Notes under the pieces: model-generated
Told to the model about the DNA's origin: nothing
Database searches by the model: none
Seen by the model: only the letters and a program-made list of their open reading frames with translations
Shown: piece by piece, positions 54,358 through 64,000 of the stretch
Numbering within the stretch: position 1 is the first letter of the stretch
Layout of the letters: each line of letters begins with the position of its first letter
Program-made: the position numbers and the translations under genes
Assembly (NCBI RefSeq): GCF_030253575.1
Contig: NC_080560.1
Location: 40,223,001 to 40,287,000, forward strand
Direction: 5' to 3'
DNA length: 64,000 nucleotides
Origin: Rhododendron vialii
Lineage: Eukaryota; Streptophyta; Magnoliopsida; Ericales; Ericaceae

Positions 54358-54912
54358 TTAAAGATCCGAACGAATCAAGGAGCAAAGCTCAACAGGGAGA
54401 TTACAAGGGGCAAGGGGAATACCAACACCTAGTCTACTGTTATAGGCAATCCAGTTAGCACATCTATTGGCCTGACGATTACACCAACTAAAAACAAAGT
54501 TTGAATTAGCTGAAAAGGAAAAAATATCATCCAGAATAGCTTGAATGGTCCAATTCTTCAAGACAGACTTTGGTTGGAGCATATTGACCAGGGGTTGGCA
54601 ATTCGACTCAATCACAGCATCCTTCTTCCCCCAAGCCAGGGCCATTGACACTGCAATCCAAATAGCCCAAGCTTCAGCAGCTAGCGCCGAAGACACCTTA
54701 ATTCTCCCGTGGTTAATTTCTACCACTGATCCATTTTCATCTCTAACTAAGACAGCAAAAGCAGTGGACTTGTCCGAGGGGTTGAAGGCCCCGTCGCAGT
54801 TAAATTTCCAGCTACCGTTGAGGGGACGTTGCCACTTCGGGACATTACTGTCACCATGATTATGGGCTGGTACATTTATCTGAGAACAAGTCGCTGCTAA
54901 GAATTCCCCCAT
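54358..54912 (-). pseudogene. LINE RNase H domain (RVT_3)
   Basis: The 184-residue frame contains WKFNCDGAF, AEAWAIWIAVSMALAW, VIESNCQPLV and WCNRQANRCANWIAY. The first catalytic Asp (CDGAF) and the Glu (AEAWAI) are present. The next acidic position, usually ESD, is Asn, and the usual N-x-x-AD reads N-R-CANWIA, so the activity is doubtful. It overlaps the zinc-knuckle frame by about 50 bases because of a frameshift. Confidence 0.8.
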
Positions 54913-55627
54913 GAAGACCCATAGCCCTCTTAAGATTCACCTTCGCATTAGGCATTTGCTGCAAGAAAACCCATTCATTCCTTTGCTTCCAGACTGCCCA
55001 GCAAATTTGGCCTATGAGACCCATCCTCTCCGAAAATTGGCCACCCCATTCGACAAGGAGACTTACAAACCACTTCTTCACAGATACCTCTCTGTTCACC
55101 GGTGTTGGAAACTCAATACCACTATTTGCCCATACTTCTTTTGTCCACTCACACCTTAGGAGAACATGTTCAATTGTTTCTATCTTAGCTCCACAGAGAC
55201 CACATATAGGACTTCTTGCACATTTCCTTGCAAACAAGTTTTCCTTGGTGGAAACTGCATTTCTGATGATACGCCAGAGGACGTGTTTCAACCTAGGAGG
55301 GGATTTAAGGTTCCAGATTTTCTTCCACAAGATTGAATTGAGCTTAGAGGATGAACTATCTTGCCCCCTATCCTTTCCTTGGGTTGATTAGAAAGCTAGG
55401 TGGTACCCGGACTTGACAGAGTAGTTTCCGGAACGAGAGTGTACCCAGGTTAGCATATCTTCACCTCCTGACCAAGAGATAGGCGTCAACTTAATGGCAT
55501 TCCCCACCTCCCATGGAAATAGAGAGTCAATTTTTTCCTCATTCCATGACCGACCACCATCCAGAAACAAATCACCTACTTTTAATATAGGCTTATCATT
55601 GTTGGGGGCCAAAGCAACAGGGGACAC
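54860..55627 (-). pseudogene. LINE ORF2 C-terminal part with zf-RVT zinc-binding motif
   Basis: Two frames: 55627-55388 (VALAPNNDKPILKVGDLFLD and the SWSGGEDMLTWVHSRSGNYS block typical of the region before zf-RVT) and 55330-54860 (IWNLKSPPRLKHVLWRI, ICGLCGAKIETIEHVLLRCE). The CGLC...H...C pattern is the zf-RVT knuckle. Stops lie between the two frames. Confidence 0.8.
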
Positions 55628-55685
55628 AAATTCATTATGGATATTTAGCTATTTATTCTCCCAGACATTGATGGACAGTCCATTG

Positions 55686-58600
55686 TGTAACACCCCGTCT
55701 TTTCTTATTCCTAATAATTATATTTCTGTTAAAAAGAAAAATAGAGGATTTTATGGTTTGGATCCTAATTGATATTATTCTCTCTCCGGCTAGTATAACT
55801 GTTGTCGGCACAATTAGAGTGTTGGGGTATAAGTCTAAATAGTTTTAGTCTTTGGTGTTGTACCGTAATTAATACTTTTATTAAGTGGTTACCTATTATT
55901 AAGGGGAGAACGCGAGTAATTAGTGGGTAGTTTGATAAACTTTATATATCTTGGGCATATTATTTCACCAGTTCATTAGGGTTGAAGCGTTTGTCGTAGT
56001 GGAGTATGGACAATGTCATGTCATGTTTTGTTTATGGTGGTGTAGTTTGTTCGGATCTTTGAGTGTTACATTTGGTTAAGTGATTTGGTGCGGTTTGATA
56101 AGTGGTTAATTATGTATTTAATTTCATAGAAGAATGAGCAAACCGATTCAAGTTATGGAGATTCGAATTTTGTTAGAGGGCTTGATATTATTAGATATGG
56201 TGTGAGTAAGTTTATTGATGCCAGGTTGTGATCTACTAGCTAGAAGCTACATTAGATACATTTAGATGCAATACTACAGAATACAATGAGGAAGTAAGTG
56301 GTTCAAGTTATAATTATTGAATGGGCCGGTATAGTTTGGGAGTTTACTGAAAGTTGTCAAGTTCAATCTTATGGAGTGTTTGGAGATTCAGAAATTCTTA
56401 TGGTGATTTCAAATTTTGGTTAGGATTACTCGTGACAAGAATTGTATTTGGGCTTGATGACTAACTACTAAAAAAGAAGATTATTAGCATTCACATTGAA
56501 ATATGTATAGTTGTATACTTTAACTTTCTAAATATTTGTTCTATGCAATATGAACTTTAATGTTGTTATTTGACTTAAACATTGATGCAAGCAATGAAAT
56601 TTCACTTGGACATTTTAAATTCCAAGTACGGTTGTGCTAAGTCACGTGTTTGAAACATTTGAGGATGATACTAAAAAAAAAAATGAGTGGAAAATGTGAT
56701 GTATTGATTTTTCATTATGTTAAAGATCTACTATAATGGTGTAAACCAATTCTGAGGTCAAAATTTTTAACTGAGATAAGGAATTGATGCTCCGACTATT
56801 TTATTGAAATAGTAATTTTGACTTTTTCTTTTTTTTTTTCACGATGCTACACTGTTAGCAGTAATTAAATTTTTACAAAAAAGAAGAAGAGAATAAGCTT
56901 TTGTTTGATATAGAATTTTATTTGGAGTAACTGCGTGGACCTATGAATATTTTTTTTGAAAGATGGTAAACTAGTGACTATTAGTTTGATGTTCTTTTAC
57001 AATTCTGGTGATTTTAATTTGATTGACGAGGTTGGTTTGATTAACTTCCTCGATAGTTTTGGGTGAGTTCAATTATTGGAAAAATTGCTATGTACAGTAT
57101 AAGAGATTCTTTTTCGAATAGTTATTGGAGGGATTTGGAGTTTACAATACGAGATATGGTGTTTCTTAAGGTATTCACATTGAGAGGTGTTCTTCGGTTT
57201 AGCAAAAAGAGGAAGTTGAGTCCTTGCTAATTGGGCCTTTTGAGGTTTGGGAATGATTGGTGAGGTGGTTTATCATTTTGTGTTGCCATCTAGTTTGGAT
57301 AAAGTTCATAATGTTTTTAATATAACGATGCTGAGGAAGCATGTGCATTGTCCGTCCAGTGTAATTGATTAAGAGTCACTCATATTCAAGATGGTTTGAC
57401 CTATGATGAACAACCCATTGAGATACTTGATGTGAAGAGAAAAAAATACTTCGAGGAAAAAAAGAAGAAGAAGGCTTTTGGTTATAGTGTTGCAGTATGC
57501 ACTCGGTTTATGAAGTAATTTGCATCGTCAAGAGGGAAATGCATAGAAAATACCCATGTTTGGATGCTTGAGATTAGTATTCAATTTCGAGGACGAAATT
57601 TATTTTAAGGGGGGAAGGATGTAACACCCCGTCTTTTCTTATTCCTAATAATTATATTTCTGTTAAAAAGAAAAATAGAGGATTTTATGGTTTGGATCCT
57701 AATTGATATTATTCTCTCTCCGGCTGGTATAACTGTTGTCGGCACAATTAGAGTGTTGGGGTATAAGTCTAAATAGTTTTAGTCTTTGGTGTTGTACCGT
57801 AATTAATACTTTTATTAAGTGGTTACCTATTATTAAGGGGAGAACGCGAGTAATTAGTGGGTAGTTTGATAAACTTTATCTTGGGCATATTATTTCACCA
57901 GTTCATTAGGGTTGGTTTTAAGAAACGTCGACTTTTGAGTAGAGCAGCAGCCGTGGTAGAGAGCATATTATCTTTGGATTCTTTCGAGGTAATATTTCAC
58001 TTAATCTCTCTCGTTCTTTTGATCTACCATTTCACAAAGTAATAGGTCCATGGATTGGGCACTACCATACAAGTGTCGAGCAAAATTATTGGGATATTTG
58101 TAATGTTTGTGGAGGGATTACTTGATGTGGTTAATCGGAGTGAGAGAGGGGGTTCGGATTTTGTGGCGGTGTGCGGTGTGGAGAATATTGGCCAAATATG
58201 GGATGATATGGTGTTGTGTCGTGTGGGTGGTGGTTCGGGTGATTGGAATTGCTCGTGCTAACATTGTTTTCTTTCTTAGTTACTACTTTATCTTAGTTTA
58301 TTGTAATTTTGTTGGGTGGTGGCTTGAAGTTGAGGGGCTGTTGGAAATTTGGGAGAATGGGTATTGGCATACAGTGGCATTATGATTTTGGATTTGGGTT
58401 TTATCAGTTGTCGAAGCCTTGGGTTTCAGAGGGTCTGGTAGTCACTTAGGTGTAGGCTTTTTCTGTTAGATTATGTAATTTCGGGAATCGTTAGTCATTT
58501 TGTATTGTTCTTCTGTTCAGGTTAGCCTCCTTTTTGCATGTTCGATTGCATTACGTTTGGACCCAGGTGAGTAGTTAAGTATGTTACGTATTTTCGAAAG

Positions 58601-59533
58601 TTCCCTGTGTCCCTTAAAAGTATTTCCTTCAGAAATTTATATGAATGTTATTTGGAGACTCGAAACTGTTTATAAGATGTTTTATAAATTGGCATGCGAT
58701 TAGTTTTCTAAGATCAATTGTTAATATTCTTTTTGGTGAGAACTTGGTGGATATTAATGGGAACATTTATTTCGGAAGTCCAGGGAACTTATTCCTTCTC
58801 GTGTTGGTGACCCTGGCCATTGGGGAAAAGACCGTGTTAGGCCGGTGACCCTAATGCTCAACGGCTTTCTTACGCCGGATCGTCTTAGGGAAAAGTACCA
58901 TGGGCTGCCAACCCTGGTGACTCTAAGTTCGATATTGGATCCAATTTTGATGAGATTTATTTTGGCCATGGTACTATTTGATTGTGGTTCCCCATTGTTG
59001 ATGGAGTTAATGTTGTGATCACCACCAAGAATATTTATTGGTTAAATACTTCATTGATTAATTTGTTATTCTGCCGGACACCTCGTATGCCAAATTATGA
59101 TTTAATGATAAATTATTTTAATCCTCGCTTTCAACTTTATTTATTATACATACTTGCTATTCACTGAGCTTGTCAGCTGACGGATTTACTCCAACTTCTC
59201 TTTCAGGCAAGTTGGGGAGTTAGAGAAGGACTCTGGTGGCATCTCAGGGATTTCTTTTGTTGACCTCCTTAGGGTGTCTCATTCTAGTTTTATTTTAAAA
59301 AATCGCTTCCGCATTTGAAACAATTGTCAGATAACAAATTCTTTTAATTATTGTTGGATTATTGGATATTGTATGGTTCATGGGATGGTTGTGCCCCATG
59401 TTTATGATGAGACATATTTGGCTTTTGATTTGATTAATAATGAAAAAGTGATCATTTGATTTTCGGTTACTTTGATTTTATTTAGGCTGCGTGTTCCATG
59501 GATTAGCCTCATGGTTCACGGCCGGTCACTTTT
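55686..59533 (+). mobile_element. Gypsy (Tekay-like chromovirus) element, truncated 5' LTR, inserted in the LINE
   Basis: Two direct repeats start TGTAACACCCCGTCTTTTC at 55686 and 57620 and match for about 295 bases with one substitution and one 4-base indel. The left LTR then breaks off at about 55984, while the right LTR continues to about 59528-59533. Directly before the right LTR lies a polypurine tract (AAGGGGGGAAGGA). Before that is decayed + strand coding similar to the pol C-terminus (IGPFEVWE, LPSSLDKVHNVFNITMLRKH, PIEILDVKRKK). The flanks CATTG (55681-55685) and CATTT (59534-59538) approximate a 5-bp duplication in the LINE. The internal region of only 1.6 kb indicates a large deletion. 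Confidence 0.85.
55986..57615 (+). pseudogene. Decayed gypsy internal region (integrase C-terminal end)
   Basis: 57190-57440 shows broken similarity to the integrase C-terminal/chromodomain end of plant chromoviruses (KRKLSPC, IGPFEVWE, HNVFNITMLRKHVH, YDEQPIEILDVKRKK). The rest is full of stops and no gag, protease or RT motif is visible. The body is far more decayed than its LTRs. Confidence 0.65.
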
Positions 59534-60692
59534 CATTTCCTACCCTCCAATGGGATCCCTTCCTTAATAAATCCCCACCTTCCAATAAGCTGGACCAAAT
59601 CCATGACGAAGAGGCTCCCCTCCTGGCTGTCCAAGGGGAGGAATTTGGGAAGTAGGATGCCTTAAGAACTCTAGCCCAGAGCGCATCGGGTTCCTTTACC
59701 ATTCTCCAAAATTGCTTAGCTAAGAGAGCAATATTAAAGGCTTGTAAATCCCTAAAGCCCAGACCTCCTTCCTCTTTTGGACCGTTCAGCTCCTTCCAAC
59801 GAACCCAGTGGATCTTGTTGCCTTTTTCCTTGTTCCCCCACCAGAACCGACAAATATCAGAGCTTATTTTTTGGCAAAGCATTTTTGGAAACTTGAAACA
59901 TGACATAGGGAAAGTAGGAATAGCTTGGGCCACATCTTTTATAAGGACTTCCTTGCCAGCAAGGTTCATGATCGTTTGTTTCCAACCTTGGAGTTTGGTC
60001 ATAATTCTGTCCCTCACATAGCCAAGGGTTTCTTGCTTTGAATTCCCCCAACTTGTGGGTACCCCTAAGTACTTGGAGCCGTCTTTCATAATCCCCATTC
60101 CCATGAAATTAACTATCTCCTGTTGGAGATCCTTTAGGGTATTAGGAGAGAATAAAATTTCTGACTTCTGGAAATTAATTTCTTCTCCAGATGCTTCACC
60201 AAACATATTCAGAATCTCCTTTACCTTCTCGCAATTCTTTAGATTTGCTTCCAAGAGCACCAACGAATCATCTGCAAAGAGAAGATGAGATAGAACAGGC
60301 CCTCTATTCCTGACACGAATTCCCCCCAATTCTCTATTTGAAATAGCTGAAGACAATAAGGAAGATAGAGAATCTGCCACCAGGAGGAATAGGTAAGGAG
60401 AAAGAGGGTCCCCTTGCCTCAATCCTCTAGATGGTGTGACCTCTGCCGCTTTTCTGCCATTTGCCATAATCGAGAAATTCACCGTAGTAACACAGTGCAT
60501 TACCCAATTAATCCATCTATCGGTGAAGCCCAGAGTACACATTGTGTCTTCCAGAAAACTCCATCTCACTCTATCATATGCCTTACTTAGATCCAGCTTC
60601 AGAGCCATGAGAGCTTTGGGGCCTTTCTTCTTGTGTTTAATGTAGTGAAACACTTCGTGAGCAATGATGATGTTAGATCTGACGGCCTTCAA
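59526..60692 (-). pseudogene. LINE reverse transcriptase domain
   Basis: A 388-codon frame open on the minus strand contains LKLDLSKAYDRV (residues 32-43), LRQGDPLSPYLF (91-102), LLFADDSLVLLE (137-148) with the catalytic FADD, and KYLGVP. These are the palm motifs of L1-type reverse transcriptase. The frame begins without an ATG: just upstream the motif AFIEGRQI lies in another frame, then a TGA. The 3' end is cut by the gypsy insertion at 59533. Confidence 0.9.
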
Positions 60693-60741
60693 TAAAGGCA
60701 GATTGCTCTTGGGAAATGATAGAAGGGAGTAAGGGCTTTAG

Positions 60742-61485
60742 TCAATTTGCAAGAATTTTGGAAATGATCTTGTAGATAAAGTTGCATAGACTGATAGGGC
60801 GGAATTGGCCAATGGTTTCAGGGTGGGGAACCTTTGGGATGAGGACTATGTTGGTTTGATTAAGAGGACCCAGATTCGAGGAGCCATCAAAGAAATCCCT
60901 GACCATATTGCTGACATCCACTTTAACTAGCTCCCAATATTTTTGGAAAAACAACCCTAGAAAACCATCCGGACCTGGGGCTTTGAGGGCCCCCATTTGA
61001 GACACAACAGAGGTAATCTCTAGGTCACTCACTGGTCTACAAAGGTTAACATTTGATTCTGCACTTATCTTGTTAGAAACCCCACTCAAAGCTTTGTCAG
61101 AATTTATAATGGGATTAACATCAATAAATAAGTTATTGAAATGCTGACAGATGATATCAGATATACCTCTTGGGGAGTTGATCCATTCCCCCTTTTCATT
61201 TTTAAGTCTCAGAATCAAGTTCCTTTGCCTCCTCTGAGTAGCAGTAATATGAAAGAATTTGGAATGTCTATCCCCAAATTTCAAGTAGTTTAAACGGGAT
61301 CGTTGGTGCCAGTACATCTCTTCTTGTTCCCAGAGTTTATTCAGCTTTGCCGCCAGATCCTCTTCCTCCATTTTAGAGGCAAGAGAATAAGGTCCTCCTT
61401 GGATTGCCTCAATCTTGCACTTGAGCGTTGCTATTTGTTCCTTCATCTTGCTGAATTTCCCCTTATGCCATGCCTGGAGATCCAT
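60742..61485 (-). pseudogene. LINE ORF2 linker and start of the RT domain
   Basis: The 247-codon frame from ATG (MDLQAWHKGKFSKMKEQIAT) includes NYLKFGDRHSKFFHITATQR, MGALKAPGPDGFLGLFFQKY, and PETIGQFRPISLCNFIYKII. These are the conserved ORF2 linker and RT 0/1 motifs. It ends at KILAN followed by TGA where CGA is usual. Upstream codons continue in frame but for a stop just before the ATG. Confidence 0.85.
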
Positions 61486-61612
61486 CTTTCATCTTACCAA
61501 ATTTTGAACCACCTTAGAGACATTGTTGTTTCCCCTTTCCGACCCCCAAATGGCTTTAACTATTCCCTCACAATCTTCCTCCACTGTCCACATAGATTCA
61601 AAGCTCACGTGG

Positions 61613-62422
61613 ACGCTTCCAAGAGCACCAACAAATTTTTTTTTTTACTTTGTTCTCAAACTATCAAAATCGTTTACTTTCGTCTTCCAATTATTGCATT
61701 ATTGCAACCTATTAAGTCTAATTGCTAACTTCTGTTAACAAATCAAACGGAAAAAACTCACGTGGACAGCACATGCCCTATTTTCTTCCCTATTTGGTGC
61801 CGAATAAATAGGCATAATTTTGTGGAACCCTATTTTGGATCCCACAAAAATAATTCAAACCACAAGTTATTCTTAAAATTATTTTTTATGGGTTTCTGAA
61901 AAAAATTAAACTCAATCCAATATCAATAAGGGCTGTTTAAGAATTCGTAGGGTGTTTTAGAATTTGTAGAGTGCCCTACGAATTTAGAAACATCCATTAT
62001 CGATATTGAATTGAGCTAATTTTTTTTTAACATAACTTCCAGTTTGAATCATATCCTTGTAGAATCCGTAATAGTCCTTGAAAAAAAAAATTCATTTTGT
62101 ATTCAAAGGGTACCAAATAGGCTTCAATTGTACTAGTATTATTTTGGGTTTGGGGATGGTGCAGTGTAGTGGAGTGCACGAAAATGAGTCGGAGGTGCAC
62201 AGCACGGTACTACTGCACAGCACTAATCCGAAATCCAATGTACCTAGTGTAAGGATCACGGAATCATTACATTTGTTGGTGCAAGTACAACATAATCTAA
62301 TCTTCACCCGATTTTAGGGAAGGTTTGAACAAAATCATTCTCTACGCCATTTCAACAAAATGAAAGGAGAGTAACCGTCCCAGCTCGCTCTGTCGCTCAG
62401 AAGAAAAACGACCGTGAAGTGA

Positions 62423-62425
<3 letters not shown>
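61613..62425. other. Intergenic AT-rich DNA with repeat relics
   Basis: The stretch near 61840-61990 and that near 62690-62790 share a GGATCCCA(A/C)AAAAAT...TTTTTTATGGG pattern typical of small MITE relics. No gene. Confidence 0.5.

Positions 62426-62501
<76 letters not shown>
62426..62501. repeat. (CT)n microsatellite
   Basis: About 76 bases of uninterrupted CT, the longest in the window. Confidence 0.98.
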
Positions 62502-62504
<3 letters not shown>

Positions 62505-62825
62505 TTTGGTAAAGTCGAAGATCAAACGGATCTAAACCTCGTAAATTGCTTTTCCCACCCCCCGACACCACACCCCTCCCGGTCTCACACCCTTTTTTCA
62601 CTTTTACCCTCCCTCGGCCCTTTTAATTACCAAAAAAGCTAAGGGCAGGGACAATCCACAGGGACCATCCGCAGGGACAAACGCGTTTGGCCCCATTTGG
62701 ATCCCAAAAAAATCTAAAAAAATATCCATAAATTTTTTAATATTATTTTATGGGACCCTGTAAAAAATCAGCTCCAGTGGATATCGGTAAGTATTACTTT
62801 TGGATAAGTAAGGGCGAATTGACAG

Positions 62826-62909
62826 TTTCACTCCGTTTGAATCGGTGCAAAGATCTTGTTATTCTGATTATATTGACAAGATCTTTGCACCGATTCAAAC
62901 GGAGTGAAA
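62826..62909. repeat. Perfect 34-bp inverted repeat with a 16-base loop
   Basis: Arms 62826-62859 and 62876-62909 are exact reverse complements (TTTCACTCCGTTTGAATCGG...). Related words (TTCAAACGGATTGAAAATTG) recur at about 62990, 63210 and 63555, so it is part of a small dispersed repeat family. Confidence 0.9.
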
Positions 62910-63604
62910 ATTTAAGCACTTAATTTTTTTAGACCGTTTATATATATTAAAAAATATGGTTAAAAAATTAAGTGCTTCAATTTTTAATGCGTTTGAACGG
63001 ATGTGAAGATTTTTTTATTCTGATCATATTATTTTAATTTATTTCTTTATTTAATTATTCATATCTTTTTAAAGCCTTTCAACAAAACACCCTAAGACTT
63101 ATTATTTAGTTCCAAAACTCTTTTAGAATGTCCATTGAAAGGCCTTGGAGTCAAAAATTTATTACGACCATTTAAGATGAAATGATCAGAAAAATAACAA
63201 CTTTGCACCGGTTCAAACAGATTGAAAATTGGAACACTTATTTTTGTAACTATATTTTTTAATCTATAAAGGACAAAAAAAAATAGTCGGATAAACATGA
63301 TCAATTGAAACGCTTTTTTTTTCTCTCTCAATTACTTTACAAAATCTAGAATTAGACTTGAACCTATTGTGTAAGAAAGAAAGAACAAATTTTTTAAATG
63401 TAAGAAATAATAGTTTGATTAGTAACATGGATTGAAAATTGAAACACTTATTTTTTACACCGTTTATATATTAAAAAATAGTTTAAAAAATAAGTGTATT
63501 AAAAAATTTAGTACGACCATTTAGGATGAAATGTTTGGAAAAATAACATTTTTGTATTGATTCAAACGGATTGAAAATTGAAACATTTATTTTTTAAACT
63601 ATAT

Positions 63605-63635
<31 letters not shown>

Positions 63636-63784
63636 AGAAAAAAAAGGAGAAAAAAACAGTCGGAAAGAAACAACGGGAGGGGGTAATAGAGAAAAAAAAA
63701 AGGAAAAAAAAAAAACAGAAGAATAAAAATTGGAAAGAAGAAGTTGGGGGTGGGTGGGTTGGGTGGGGTGGGTGCTGTGTCAGA
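62910..63784. repeat. AT-rich dispersed repeats, (AT)n at 63611-63635
   Basis: Several degenerate copies of a unit with ATTGAAAATTG(A/G)AACACTTATTTTT...AACTATATTTTTTAAT (63215, 63430, 63560). Ends in A-rich then G-rich DNA. No gene. Confidence 0.6.
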
Positions 63785-63805
63785 GGGGGGGGGGGGGGGG
63801 GGGGG
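63785..63805 (+). repeat. Poly-G run of 21 bases
   Basis: Located 124 bases before the start codon of the last F-box gene. The preceding GGGTGGGTGGGTTGGGTGGGGTGGG (about 63748-63772) adds quadruplex potential. The run length is probably uncertain in the assembly. Confidence 0.9.
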
Positions 63806-63928
63806 AAAGCAGCTCTCCTAAACCTCTCCTCTGAAGAAAAGTTTCAAAGTCAGGAACCCTTCCTAACATCATCTCAAACACCTCTCTCTGCATATCAAAC
63901 CCTATAAAACTCTCTACTTTAGAAAAAA

Positions 63929-64000
63929 ATGGAACGGCGTTTACCGGATCTTCCTCATGTGATCATCTATGACATACTCTCAAGACTGCCCGTCAAGCCT
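63929..64000 (+). CDS. F-box protein, N-terminus only (continues beyond the window)
   Basis: The ATG at 63929 starts MERRLPDLPHVIIYDILSRL followed by PVKP at the window end. This is the first half of the F-box and is in frame so far. The leader ends AAAACTCTCTACTTTAGAAAAAA, like the MKR copies at 48975 and 53359 (AAAACTCT...CGCTAGAA). The PVKP ending also matches those copies. Whether the rest is intact cannot be seen. Confidence 0.85.
   Translation, partial: MERRLPDLPHVIIYDILSRLPVKP

Larger units (their letters stand above)
54332..61612 (-). mobile_element. 5'-truncated L1-type LINE, split by a gypsy element
   Basis: Minus-strand order: linker region and APGPDGF (61485-60742), reverse transcriptase (60692-59526), zf-RVT zinc knuckle (55330-54860), RNase H (54912-54358), then a poly-A tail (T run 54332-54340 on the + strand). 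This is the plant L1 ORF2 layout. The endonuclease end is recognisable only as a stub (about 61600-61486, ending LVR-stop-K). No ORF1 is present. Multiple stops and frameshifts make it inactive. Confidence 0.9.

Noticed and set aside
1..64000. S-RNase (T2 ribonuclease) gene that would mark a self-incompatibility locus
   Set aside because: I looked for the T2 catalytic motifs in the open frames on both strands and found none, so the S-locus idea is kept only as a hypothesis.

Overview
The window is nuclear DNA of a flowering plant, almost certainly a woody eudicot. The evidence is spliceosomal-type gene remnants, long GA/CT microsatellites, LTR retrotransposons (copia, Tekay-like and Ogre-like gypsy), a plant L1-type LINE, many MITEs (Mutator-, hAT-, Harbinger- and Stowaway-like), and single-exon F-box/FBA genes that are lineage-expanded in plants. 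The species cannot be named from the sequence; an Ericales-type asterid is only a guess.

The main content is a cluster of F-box genes, all on the + strand. I find twelve copies or pieces. Four have uninterrupted reading frames of normal length (5356-6441, 15867-16973, 46275-47336, 50458-51534). One is cut off by the window end (63929-64000). Seven are pseudogenes or fragments (7880-10915, 12632-13808, 19308-19945, 21041-22275, 45798-45869, 48975-49671, 53359-54010). Three subfamilies are visible. The MEQW/'SHLHQSM' type comprises the copies at 5.4, 12.6, 15.9 and 21.0 kb. The MGLPD/'SHLHHQS' type comprises those at 7.9, 19.3, 46.3 and 50.5 kb. The MKR/'SHLHQSTN' type comprises those at 49.0 and 53.4 kb.

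Layout. 0-5 kb: relics, including a gene-less F-box leader, a kinesin-5 exon and a hairpin MITE. 5.3-15.2 kb: first tandem unit with three F-box copies. 15.2-30.6 kb: second unit with the same three copies in the same order, inflated by a nested LTR/hAT complex at 23.0-29.7 kb. 30.6-31.7 kb: start of a third unit that has lost its gene. 32.9-37.4 kb: decayed remnants of two unrelated housekeeping genes, a DNAJC14-like (Jiv90) co-chaperone and EMC6. 39.6-45.3 kb: a different F-box-like family on the minus strand, one copy split by a solo copia LTR and an hAT element, plus an Ogre-like LTR/PBS relic. 46.1-54.0 kb: a second two-gene tandem duplication of F-box copies. 54.3-61.6 kb: a 5'-truncated LINE on the minus strand, split by a gypsy element. 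61.6-63.9 kb: AT-rich repeats leading to the last F-box gene.

The intact F-box proteins are expected to be substrate receptors of SCF ubiquitin ligases. The N-terminal F-box would bind SKP1, and the C-terminal FBA region would choose targets. Because the tandem units are paralogous, several insertions can be proved from a paralogous empty site inside the same window. I see no S-RNase, tRNA, rRNA or CRISPR. The remaining intergenic DNA is AT-rich repeat relics.
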